The translations under genes and the position numbers were made by a program. A stretch of 64,000 nt of DNA, taken from positions 462,092-526,091 of the forward strand of contig NZ_JAVHJU010000004.1 of NCBI RefSeq assembly GCF_031082405.1, in the 5' to 3' direction. Positions 8,493 through 16,433 of the stretch are shown one piece after another. Each line of letters opens with the position of its first letter. Position 1 is the first letter of the stretch. The notes under the pieces are model-generated. The model saw nothing but the letters and a program-made list of their open reading frames with translations, did no database searches and was not told where the DNA came from. This stretch comes from Amycolatopsis sp. A133. GTDB taxonomy: Bacteria > Actinomycetota > Actinomycetes > Mycobacteriales > Pseudonocardiaceae.

Positions 8493-10382
8493 CTAGAGGA
8501 GGCGCAGCTGCTCGACCGGAGCGGCCTCCGGCGCGGACGGCGAAGGGCCCCGCAAATCGAACGCGGTCTTGGTGTCCAGGCCGTGCCGCCGCAACAACGG
8601 CCCCACCCGTTCCGCCAGCCCCTCCCGGTACGCCTTCCGCACGTAACTCCCCCGGGCGTACAGCTCCCGGTACCGCGGGACGAGCTCCGGGTGCGCGCCC
8701 GCCAGCCAGCGGCCGAACCACTCGCGCGCCCCGGGGCGCAGGTGCAGGGCGAACGCCGTGACGCTCGACGCGCCGACGTCGGCGAGCTGCGTGAAGAGCG
8801 CGTCCAGCGCCTCCTCGGAGTCGGTCAGCCACGGCAGCACCGGCGCCACCAGCACCGAGCACGGCAGCCCGGCCTCGCGGGCCTTGCGGACCAGCTCCAG
8901 ACGGGCCCGCGGGCTCGGGGTGCCGGGTTCGAGGCGGTGCTGCAGCTCTTCGTCGAGCAGCGCGATCGACACGGCGAGCCCGACCGGCACGTCCCGGGCC
9001 ACGTCCCGCAGCAGCGGCAGGTCCCGGGCCAGCACCGTGCCCTTGGTCAGCACCGACAGCGGCGTGCCGGACCGCGCCAGCGCCGTGATGATCCCCGGCA
9101 TCAGCCGGTAGCGGCCCTCGGCGCGCTGGTAGGGGTCGGTGTTGGTGCCCATCGCGACGGGCTCGCGCCGCCACGACGGCTTCTTCAGCTGCGCGGTCAG
9201 CACCTGGGGGGCGTTGACCTTGACGACGACCTGGGTGTCGAAGTCGCGGCCGGCGTCGAAGTCGAGGTAGGTGTGGGTGTTCCGGGCGAAGCAGTTGTGC
9301 GACACCATGCCGTCGGCCACGAAGTCGCCGGTGCCGGTGGTGATGTCGAACAGCGGCAGCTGCAGGCCCAGCGGCTCGATCGCCTCCACGCGGCGGCGGC
9401 TCGCGCCGATCACCGCGCCTTCGAGGGACCGCTTCCACGTCACGGCGGGGTTGCTGACGTGCAGGAACCGCAGCACCTCGGCGACACCGCCGAGCAGCCG
9501 GATCTCCTGGCGCGTCGGGAACTTCGGCACCTCGTCGAGCTGGTGGGCGAAGCCGAAGCGGGCGAGCGCGGCGGTGAAGGCGTCGGCGATCTCGGGCTCG
9601 TCGTGCGCGACCGCGAGGACACCGCGGCCGTAGCCGCCCGCGAGGTCGAAGACGCCGGCGAGGAACCCGCGCTGCCAGTGCGCGTCCGGGTCCGGCGGCA
9701 CCTTGAGGAACCCGACCGACGCCCCGAAGTCCGGCAGGTAGCGCAGCGCGCGCGTGGCGGCGTCCGGTTCGGCGGCGAACCCGCCGGAGCGCAGCATCCC
9801 GCACAGGTAGCCGGCCCGGTAGCCGAGCGTTTCGTCGGGGGTCGGCTCGAACCGGCCGACGCCGATCAGCTCGGTGCCGGGTTCCAGGTGCGGCCGCTGC
9901 GCGGCGCCGAACTTGCTGCCGGTGACGTGCTTCCAGCCCCTCGCCGTCAGGAACCGGTGATCGCCGCTCGCGACGAGCCGGGTGCCGTCTTCGAGGGTCA
10001 CCCGGTACGCGGCGCGCAGGGTGGTCCAGTGCGCGAGCACCCGGGTGGGCACCAGCCGCCGGGACGCGCCGTGGCCGCGCGTGCCGTAGATCTCGTCACC
10101 GACCTGCAGGTCCGACAACGCCTTCGTCCGGCCGTCCGCCAGCAGGATCCGGGTGCCGCCTTCGAGGCAGTAGGTGCAGGCGTGGGAGCAGCCGCGGTAC
10201 GGGTTGACCGTCCACCCGAAGGGCACGCCGGAGCCGTCGGGCACCTTGTTCAGCACCGACCGGGCGTGCACCTCGTGAAAGGTGACGCCGTCGAATTCCG
10301 GTGACCGCACCGATCGCACCAAGCCCTCGAGCCCGGGCAGTGCCGGTTCACCCTCCCCTGTCCGCTGCCGATCCCATCGCAC
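8493..10382 (-). CDS. Rv2578c-like radical SAM protein containing an intein
   Basis: The precursor is 629 residues. The radical SAM 4Fe-4S motif CxxxCxxC is split: Cys65 and Cys69 lie in RGCSHACTY, then a 292-residue intein runs from Cys72 to Asn363, and Cys364 begins the C-extein CFARNTHTYLD. Splicing would join TY to CFARN and restore the third cluster cysteine. The mature protein of about 337 residues belongs to the group typified by mycobacterial Rv2578c, distantly like spore photoproduct lyase; its reaction is unknown. The GTG at 10382 is eight bases from a LexA-type box, suggesting induction by DNA damage. Confidence 0.9.
   Translation of the reverse strand: MRWDRQRTGEGEPALPGLEGLVRSVRSPEFDGVTFHEVHARSVLNKVPDGSGVPFGWTVNPYRGCSHACTYCLEGGTRILLADGRTKALSDLQVGDEIYGTRGHGASRRLVPTRVLAHWTTLRAAYRVTLEDGTRLVASGDHRFLTARGWKHVTGSKFGAAQRPHLEPGTELIGVGRFEPTPDETLGYRAGYLCGMLRSGGFAAEPDAATRALRYLPDFGASVGFLKVPPDPDAHWQRGFLAGVFDLAGGYGRGVLAVAHDEPEIADAFTAALARFGFAHQLDEVPKFPTRQEIRLLGGVAEVLRFLHVSNPAVTWKRSLEGAVIGASRRRVEAIEPLGLQLPLFDITTGTGDFVADGMVSHNCFARNTHTYLDFDAGRDFDTQVVVKVNAPQVLTAQLKKPSWRREPVAMGTNTDPYQRAEGRYRLMPGIITALARSGTPLSVLTKGTVLARDLPLLRDVARDVPVGLAVSIALLDEELQHRLEPGTPSPRARLELVRKAREAGLPCSVLVAPVLPWLTDSEEALDALFTQLADVGASSVTAFALHLRPGAREWFGRWLAGAHPELVPRYRELYARGSYVRKAYREGLAERVGPLLRRHGLDTKTAFDLRGPSPSAPEAAPVEQLRLL
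9294..10169 (-). other. Intein within the radical SAM gene, with decayed LAGLIDADG motifs
   Basis: The intein begins with Cys72 (CLEGGTRILL, block A). Block B is GDHRFLTARGW with the conserved His, and it ends VADGMVSHN with the penultimate His and terminal Asn; the next residue is Cys. All splicing residues are therefore present. Two homing-endonuclease motifs are recognisable but altered: LCGMLRSGG and LAGVFDLAG. In both, the catalytic Asp expected before the last Gly of LAGLIDADG is gone (Gly and Ala). The intein should splice but probably no longer homes. Confidence 0.88.
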
Positions 10383-10390
10383 GCCGTCAG

Positions 10391-10406
10391 TCGAACATAT
10401 GTTCTA
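10391..10406 (-). promoter_or_regulatory. LexA (SOS) box upstream of the radical SAM gene
   Basis: TCGAAC-ATAT-GTTCTA matches the mycobacterial-type SOS box TCGAAC-N4-GTTCGA at 11 of 12 arm positions. It ends eight bases before the GTG start and lies a few bases after a TTGACA hexamer on the same strand, so LexA binding would block initiation directly. Confidence 0.65.
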
Positions 10407-10469
10407 GACGAGTGTCAAACCGGTTCACCACAAGCGGATCACGTGGTGCTGGTGTGACTGCTGGGGCGC

Positions 10470-11882
10470 TCAGGACGTGAAGCGCTCCAAGGCCCGGATC
10501 TTGTTGGTCGCGTCCAGCGCGGCCACCTTGTACGCCTCCGAAAGCGTGGGGTAGTTGAACACCGCGTCGACGAGGTAGTCGACCGTGCCGCCGCAGCCCA
10601 TCACCGCCTGTCCGATGTGGACGAGGTCGGTCGCGCCGGTGCCGAACACGTGGACGCCCAGCAGCGTGCGGTCCGTCGTGGACACCAGCAGCTTCAGCAT
10701 GCCGTAGCTGTCGCCGGTGATCTGGCCGCGCGCCAGCTCGCGGTAGCGGGCGATGCCGACCTCGTACGGCACCGACGACGACGTCAGCTGGGCCTCGGTC
10801 GCGCCGACGTAGGAGATCTCGGGGATCGTGTAGATGCCGATCGGCTGCAGCGCGCCCAGCTCGTGGGCCGGCTCGCCGAACGCGTGGTACGCCGCGAGCC
10901 TGCCCTGGTCCATCGACGTCGCCGCCAGCGCCGGAAAGCCGATCACGTCGCCGACCGCGTAGATGTGCGGCACGGCGGTGCGGTAGTTCTCGTCGACCAC
11001 CAGCCGGCCGCGCTCGTCCGCGGCCAGACCCGCCGCCTCCAGGTTGAGCTCGCCGGTCATGCCCTGGCGGCCGGCGGAGTACATCACGCCGTCGGCCGGG
11101 ATGCGCTTGCCGCTGACCAGCGTCGTGATGGTCGCGTGGTCGGACACCGCCACGTCCGCGACCTTCTCGCCGAAGCGGAAGGTGACGCCGAGGTCGCGCA
11201 GCTGGAACTTGAGCGACTCGACGATCTCCGGGTCGCAGAAGTCGAGCATGTGGTCGCGCTGCTCGACCACGGTGACCCGCGAGCCGAGCGCGGCGAACAT
11301 CGACGCGTACTCGATCCCGATCACCCCGGCGCCCACCACGACCAGCGACGACGGGATCTGCTCCAGGCGCAGGATCTCGTCGGAGTCGAGCACGCGGGCG
11401 GCGTCGAAGTCCACCTGCTTCGGCCGCGCCGGTCGGGTCCCGGTGGCGATCACGACGTGGCCGGCCGACAGCGCCCGCCGGTCGCCGCGGTGGCGGCCTT
11501 CGACCACCACGGTGTGCGGGTCGGTGAAGGAGGCGGTGCCGTCGACCAGGTCGATGTGGTTGCGCATCAGCTGCGCGCGCACGACCTGGACCTCGCGCCC
11601 GACGACGTGCTGGGTGCGCGCGAGCAGGTCGGCGATGGTGATGTCCTGCTTGACGCGGTAGCTCGCGCCGTAGAGCTCCCGCTGGTTCATGCCGGTCAGG
11701 TAGAGCACGGCTTCGCGCAGCGTCTTGGACGGGATCGTGCCGGTGTTGACGCACACCCCGCCGACCATGTCGTGCCGGTCGACGACCGCCACCCGTTTGC
11801 CGAGCTTCGCCGCGGCGATCGCGGCCTTCTGGCCGCCGGGGCCCGAACCGATGACGATGAGGTCGTACTCGTGCTCGCTCAC
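10470..11882 (-). CDS. sthA: Soluble pyridine nucleotide transhydrogenase
   Basis: This 470-residue flavoprotein would transfer hydride between NADPH and NAD+. The FAD site [10 protein letters not shown] lies near residue 12, [13 protein letters not shown] near 41-53 has Cys44 but Thr in place of the second redox Cys of disulfide reductases, and [14 protein letters not shown] binds the nucleotide. The C-terminal dimerisation domain contains [10 protein letters not shown]. The missing second Cys separates it from lipoamide and mercuric reductases. The start is the GTG at 11882 ([10 protein letters not shown]); no strong ribosome site is visible. It appears to be a single-gene unit. Confidence 0.92.
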   Translation of the reverse strand: MSEHEYDLIVIGSGPGGQKAAIAAAKLGKRVAVVDRHDMVGGVCVNTGTIPSKTLREAVLYLTGMNQRELYGASYRVKQDITIADLLARTQHVVGREVQVVRAQLMRNHIDLVDGTASFTDPHTVVVEGRHRGDRRALSAGHVVIATGTRPARPKQVDFDAARVLDSDEILRLEQIPSSLVVVGAGVIGIEYASMFAALGSRVTVVEQRDHMLDFCDPEIVESLKFQLRDLGVTFRFGEKVADVAVSDHATITTLVSGKRIPADGVMYSAGRQGMTGELNLEAAGLAADERGRLVVDENYRTAVPHIYAVGDVIGFPALAATSMDQGRLAAYHAFGEPAHELGALQPIGIYTIPEISYVGATEAQLTSSSVPYEVGIARYRELARGQITGDSYGMLKLLVSTTDRTLLGVHVFGTGATDLVHIGQAVMGCGGTVDYLVDAVFNYPTLSEAYKVAALDATNKIRALERFTS

Positions 11883-11980
11883 GACGTCGAGCCTGCGCAC
11901 CCGGCGGCCTCGGCGCAACCCCCCGCCGGTGAAGATCCGCGCAGTTCCGCGCGGCGAACGGCAGCGAGGCGCTGTCGCTG

Positions 11981-12040
11981 GTGTCCCGAATGACTCGTCC
12001 GGGACGTACGAGGTCCCCAATGACTCATTCGCGACCTCGG
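11981..12040. repeat. Intergenic palindromic repeat, AATGACTCATT family, copy 2
   Basis: Two units whose AATGACTC cores begin at 11989 and 12019, a 30-base period. The second ends CATTCGCGACCTCG and pairs with the preceding GAGGTCC. The repeat lies downstream of the siderophore operon's last gene (ends at 12125, minus strand) and upstream of sthA. Confidence 0.7.
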
Positions 12041-12124
12041 CCGTGCGCCCGCCCGGCAGCCGAGAGTCGTTCATGACCTGGCTGTCGCACCCGCCGGCCA
12101 GGCGCACCCCCCAGCGGCCGGATA

Positions 12125-13432
12125 TCAGGAGCGGAGGGCGCCGCGGCGGCGCTGCCAGTCCGTGACCGTCTCCAGCCCCGCTTCGATCTCTTCCGTGAGC
12201 AACGCCGCCAGCTGGGCCGCGACGTCCCCGCCCAGCAGCTCCCCCACCCGGTCCGTCAGCGCCAGCGCTTCCCACGGCGACGCCGCGAGCGCACCGGCCG
12301 CGACGCCCGCCTCCGGCGGCGCCAGGCCTTCCTCCAGCCCGAACCGCCCGGCGGCGAGCAGCGCCGCGACGACGAGGTGGGGCTGGGCGTCGGCACCGGG
12401 GAACCGGAACTCCAGCCTGCGGTTCCCCGCGGGCCCGGCCACCCGCACCGAAGCCGTCCGGTCGTCGTGGCCCCAGCACACCAGGCGCGGGGAGAACGGC
12501 GCCGTCCGCAGCCGGACGTAGCTGTTCCACGTCGGCGCCCACACCGCCGTCAACGCCCGCGCGTCACGGAGGACACCGGCCAGGAACCCGCCCAGCAGAT
12601 CCGGCTCCGACCCGTCCACTGCGGACAGCGAAAGGTGCACGTGCCCGGAACTGCCCTGCCCCGGCTCCGGGGCCGCCAGGTAGTCGGCGGTGACGCCGTG
12701 GCGCGCGGCGGTCCGGCGCACGAGAAGCTGCTGCAGCAGGACGTCGTCGCACGCGGCCAGGGCGTCGCGGTGGCGCAGCACGATCTCGTACTGCCCCGGG
12801 TGGCACTCCGCGCGCGCCGACTCGACGCCCAGCCCGGCGTCGTCCAGCTCCGTCCGCAGGTCGCGCAGCAGCGGCGCCAGGCGTTCGGTGCCGCCGAGTG
12901 CGTAGTCCACGCCGTGCGCGGTGAGCGGCGCGCCGTCCGGATCGCGGAACACGACCTCGTGCTCGATCCCGACCGACGGGACCAGCCCCAGGCCCTCCAG
13001 CGCCGCCAGCTGCCCGCGCAGCACCTCGCGCGGCGCCAGCTCCGTTGCGGCCCCGGACGGCCACCCGGCGTCGCACACCACCGCCCAGGTCCGGTCGCCG
13101 AGCGGGATCGCGCTCGCCGCGTCCGGCCGCACCCGCAGGTCGCCGAAGCCTTCGAGGTACCCGCCGAGCACGCCGGACGCCGGCAGCGGATCCCGCGACG
13201 GCGTCCACGCGAAGACGTAGCTGCAGACGCCGTAGCCGTCGGCGAGGACCTCGGCCGCGAAGGGCGCGGCGAGCTCCACCGCGGCGAACCGGGCGTGCGG
13301 GTCGGGGACCAGCAGGAGCAGCCGGGCGCCGTCCTCGGCGAGCACGCCGCGCAGCACCGCCTCCCCCGCCGCGGCCGCCGCGCGCCGGGCGGCCAGGTCC
13401 CGCGGGCCCGCCGGCCGCGCGAACGGCGTCAC
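12125..13432 (-). CDS. Glutamine synthetase-like ligase in the siderophore operon
   Basis: The 435-residue protein keeps the glutamine synthetase catalytic core: GIEHEVVF near residue 145 (metal-binding Glu), [35 protein letters not shown] with the substrate Arg, and [16 protein letters not shown]. The N-terminal beta-grasp region is divergent. Related actinobacterial enzymes gamma-glutamylate polyamines or ethanolamine. Here the GTG overlaps the IucA/IucC stop (GTGA), so it is the fourth gene of the operon. It sits where desferrioxamine operons would supply an acyltransferase, so it may ligate an acid to a hydroxylated diamine; that role is inference. Confidence 0.82.
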   Translation of the reverse strand: MTPFARPAGPRDLAARRAAAAAGEAVLRGVLAEDGARLLLLVPDPHARFAAVELAAPFAAEVLADGYGVCSYVFAWTPSRDPLPASGVLGGYLEGFGDLRVRPDAASAIPLGDRTWAVVCDAGWPSGAATELAPREVLRGQLAALEGLGLVPSVGIEHEVVFRDPDGAPLTAHGVDYALGGTERLAPLLRDLRTELDDAGLGVESARAECHPGQYEIVLRHRDALAACDDVLLQQLLVRRTAARHGVTADYLAAPEPGQGSSGHVHLSLSAVDGSEPDLLGGFLAGVLRDARALTAVWAPTWNSYVRLRTAPFSPRLVCWGHDDRTASVRVAGPAGNRRLEFRFPGADAQPHLVVAALLAAGRFGLEEGLAPPEAGVAAGALAASPWEALALTDRVGELLGGDVAAQLAALLTEEIEAGLETVTDWQRRRGALRS

Positions 13433-15159
13433 CACGCGCCACCCGGATCCGGGGCGTGCAGCGGGTTCGGCACCCGGCCCCAGCGGACGTCGAATTCGTC
13501 GTCGCGCTCGACCTTGTCGAAGCCCTGCCCGGCGAAGTGCTCGCGGTTGAGCGTCACGCGCTCGACGTCCGGGGCGAACAGCCGGCACGCGTCGAAGCGC
13601 GCGGCCAGGTCCGGGTTTTCGTCGCGGTAGCGGCCGACGATCTCCCGCACCGGCGCCCAGAACGCCGCCCGCGGCAGGCCCAGCTCGTCGAGCAGGAGCT
13701 CGGCCCAGAACCGGAACTGGCCGGAGAACACCGAGCTGAACAGCGACTGGGCCAGCAGGTGCGCGGGCCAGCGCAGCATGTCCGCCGCGGCCTCGGGCGG
13801 GAGGCTCTCGTAGCTTTCGACCTGCTCGTCGAGCAGGTCGACGCCCTGGGCGAAGTCCTTGATCAGCACCCGCTGCGGGGCGCCGCCGGCGTCGACGACG
13901 AGGATCAGGTTCTGGCCGTGCGGGCAGAACCCGACGCCGTGGCGCAGCAGCCACTGCAGCAGCGGCGTGAGCACCAGGTCGAACAGCCGCGTCAGCCACC
14001 CTGCCGGATCGCCGCCGCCGATCAGGTGGGCCAGCACCGAGACGCCGTCCGGCCCGCGGTACGGCAGCGCGGCGAACGAGATCGCGCGCTCCCCCTCCGC
14101 GAGCCGGATGGGCTCGCGCCACAGCGCACCCAGGGTTTCGTGGAACCGGTACGGCAGCTCTTCGAGGTGCCCGAACAGCGGGTGCTGCACCGACACGCTC
14201 GCGACCTCGCCGAGCAGCCCGAAGCGGTACTTCTCCGCCAGCAACGGGTCTTCGGCGCCGATCCGGCGCAGCCACGACGTGACCGCCGGGCCGGCGAGCG
14301 TCGCCGCGGAGTTGAGCCCGCGGTAGACGAGCGTGTTGCGCACCGACACGGCGGTCTTGACGTCGTGGCGGCCGGGGGTGCCCACGTTGGCCAGGGTCCG
14401 GACCGTCTGGTGCGGCCGGTAGGCGTCGGCGCTCTCCCCGAGGTCGATCACGACGCCGGTGGCGAGCTCGGCGGCGTAGAGCGTGCCGAGGATCTCGTCG
14501 GCCTGCCAGGGGTGCACGGGCACCCAGACGTAGTCCTCGGGAGCGCGTGCGGCGAACTCCGCCCGCAGTTCGCCGAGTTCGGCGTCCAGCAGCGCGTCCC
14601 GGCTCAGCTCGTCGACGCAGCGGAACTCGGCGTGGTCCGGGTGGACGGCGAACCAGCGCAACCGGAGGTCCGCACCGGCTTCGGGCGCGTACCGGGCCCG
14701 GTCGCGCGCGGAAAACCCGACACGGCCCTTGTTGAGCACCAGCCGCGGGTGGCCGGTGAGGTGCCCGTCCGCGATGTTGTAGTCCAGGCCGGCCAGTTCG
14801 GCGGCGGTCGGTGCGCGCCGCAGCCGGGCGGCCTCGTTGGCGACCGTCGCGGTCAGCTCGGCCAGGACGTCCGCCAGCCGCAGGCCGCTCAGCCCCAGGA
14901 CCTGCCGGGCGTCCACGACGAGGGTGCGCGGGTCGGTGGCGGGCTCGCCGTTGCGGTGCGCGCTGCCGGGTTCGACCGTCCAGGCGTCGAAGGCGCCGCG
15001 CCGGGCGCGGAACGTGTAGCCGGCCCCGGGCAGCTCCAGCCGGTACGCGTCGCCGTCGGCGACCGGCTCCAGCAGGTGCTCGTAGGACAGCTCGCCGAGC
15101 ATCTTGTGCGTGATCAGGGCGCCGGCCGCGCGCCAGGCGGCCGCCTCGTCGATGCTCAC
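13429..15159 (-). CDS. IucA/IucC-type NRPS-independent siderophore synthetase (DesD-like)
   Basis: The 576-residue protein is an ATP-dependent synthetase that condenses carboxylates with hydroxamates or amines. The family landmarks are present: GHPRLVLNKGRVGF in the nucleotide site, VPVHPWQADE, KTAVSVRNTL, and HGQNLIL near the C-terminus with the FhuF-like end. Length and gene order suggest the DesD branch, which oligomerises hydroxamated diamine units. GTG at 15159 follows GGAGGAGAA and overlaps the stop of the preceding monooxygenase. The product is unknown because no acyltransferase is present. Confidence 0.92.
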   Translation of the reverse strand: MSIDEAAAWRAAGALITHKMLGELSYEHLLEPVADGDAYRLELPGAGYTFRARRGAFDAWTVEPGSAHRNGEPATDPRTLVVDARQVLGLSGLRLADVLAELTATVANEAARLRRAPTAAELAGLDYNIADGHLTGHPRLVLNKGRVGFSARDRARYAPEAGADLRLRWFAVHPDHAEFRCVDELSRDALLDAELGELRAEFAARAPEDYVWVPVHPWQADEILGTLYAAELATGVVIDLGESADAYRPHQTVRTLANVGTPGRHDVKTAVSVRNTLVYRGLNSAATLAGPAVTSWLRRIGAEDPLLAEKYRFGLLGEVASVSVQHPLFGHLEELPYRFHETLGALWREPIRLAEGERAISFAALPYRGPDGVSVLAHLIGGGDPAGWLTRLFDLVLTPLLQWLLRHGVGFCPHGQNLILVVDAGGAPQRVLIKDFAQGVDLLDEQVESYESLPPEAAADMLRWPAHLLAQSLFSSVFSGQFRFWAELLLDELGLPRAAFWAPVREIVGRYRDENPDLAARFDACRLFAPDVERVTLNREHFAGQGFDKVERDDEFDVRWGRVPNPLHAPDPGGAW

Positions 15160-16433
15160 TTCTCCTCCAGGCCGAACGTGGTGAAGGCGGTGCGGTCGGG
15201 CAGCTCGTGCACGGTCTTGCCGCACACGGCGTTGAGGATCACGGCCGCCCGCCACGCGCCGAGACCGAGGTCGGGGGCACCGGGCCCGTGCGTGTGCCGC
15301 TCGGCGTTCTGCACGAACAGCGCACCCGGCACGTCGAGCGCGACGCGGTAACCGGCGTCGACTTCGAGGCGGCCCCGCCGGTCGCGGTGGACGGCGTCGC
15401 CGAGCCCGGCCAGCAGCGGCCCGATCGGCGCCTCCGCGTACCCGGTGGCCGCGACGACGGCGGCGGTGCGCACGGTGCCGCCGCGGCCCTGCTGCGCGTG
15501 GCGCACGCCGAGTTCGATGCCGTCGTCCACTGTGGACGCCGAGACGACTTCGACGCCGGGGGTCAGCACCGCCCCCGGTGGGCCGGTGATGCTGCGGCGG
15601 TAGAGCTCGTCGTGGATCGCGCCGATCGTTTCGGTGTCGATGCCCTTGTAGAGCTGCCACTGCGTGGGCAGCAGCCGGTCGCGGACGGCTTCGGGCAGGC
15701 CGTGGAAGTACGCGGTGTAGTCCGGGGTGAACTGCTCGAGCCCGAGTTTCGAGTACTCCATCGGCGCGAACGCCGGCGTCCGCGCCAGCCACCGCAGGCC
15801 GTCCACAGTGGACCTGGAGCGCAGCAGGTCGAGCACCACCTCGGCGCCCGACTGCCCGGACCCGACGACGGTGACGCTGCCGGCGGCGAGGAGTTCGTCC
15901 CGGTGCGTCAGGTAGTCGGCCGAGTGCAGCGCCAGGACGCCGGGATCGGCGACGAGGTCCCGCAGGGGCTCCGGGATCGACGGCACCGAGCCGACACCGA
16001 GCACGACGTTGTCCGCGAGCACCGGTTCCCGGCCGGCGATGGTGAGCTCGAAGGCGTCGCCGGCCCAGCGGATGCCGGTCACTTCGCGCCCGAAGTGGCA
16101 CGACGGCAGCCGCGCGGCGGCCCAGCGGGCGTAGTCGTCGTACTCCACGCGGGGCAGGTGGAACCGTTCGGCGAAGTAGAACGGCAGCAGCCGGCCGCGG
16201 TCGCGCAGGTAGTTGAGGAAGGAGAACGGGTTCGTCGGGTCGACCAGCGTCACCAGGTCGGCCAGGAACGGCACCTGCAGCGTCGCGCCCTCGACGAGCA
16301 GCCCGGGGTGCCAGCGGAATTCCGGGCGGGCGTCGAAGAACACCGCGTCGAGGCCGTCGACCGGGGCGGCGAGCGCCGCGAGCGAGAGGTTGAACGGCCC
16401 GATCCCGACGCCGGCGAGGTGGTGGCGCCTCAC
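15156..16433 (-). CDS. FAD-dependent diamine/amino acid N-monooxygenase (DesB-like)
   Basis: The 425-residue enzyme would N-hydroxylate a primary amine, giving the hydroxamate precursor of the siderophore. It has the FAD site GVGIGPFNLSLAAL near residue 9, the NADPH site GSGQSGAEVVLDLL, and ATGYAEAP of the L-ornithine/L-lysine N-oxygenase family. The decarboxylase encoded just upstream makes a free diamine the likely substrate. The GTG start overlaps the decarboxylase stop by four bases, so the genes are translationally coupled. Confidence 0.92.
   Translation of the reverse strand: MRRHHLAGVGIGPFNLSLAALAAPVDGLDAVFFDARPEFRWHPGLLVEGATLQVPFLADLVTLVDPTNPFSFLNYLRDRGRLLPFYFAERFHLPRVEYDDYARWAAARLPSCHFGREVTGIRWAGDAFELTIAGREPVLADNVVLGVGSVPSIPEPLRDLVADPGVLALHSADYLTHRDELLAAGSVTVVGSGQSGAEVVLDLLRSRSTVDGLRWLARTPAFAPMEYSKLGLEQFTPDYTAYFHGLPEAVRDRLLPTQWQLYKGIDTETIGAIHDELYRRSITGPPGAVLTPGVEVVSASTVDDGIELGVRHAQQGRGGTVRTAAVVAATGYAEAPIGPLLAGLGDAVHRDRRGRLEVDAGYRVALDVPGALFVQNAERHTHGPGAPDLGLGAWRAAVILNAVCGKTVHELPDRTAFTTFGLEEK

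Noticed and set aside
9294..10169. An active homing endonuclease in the intein
   Set aside because: Both LAGLIDADG-like motifs lack the catalytic Asp, so only the splicing function is claimed.
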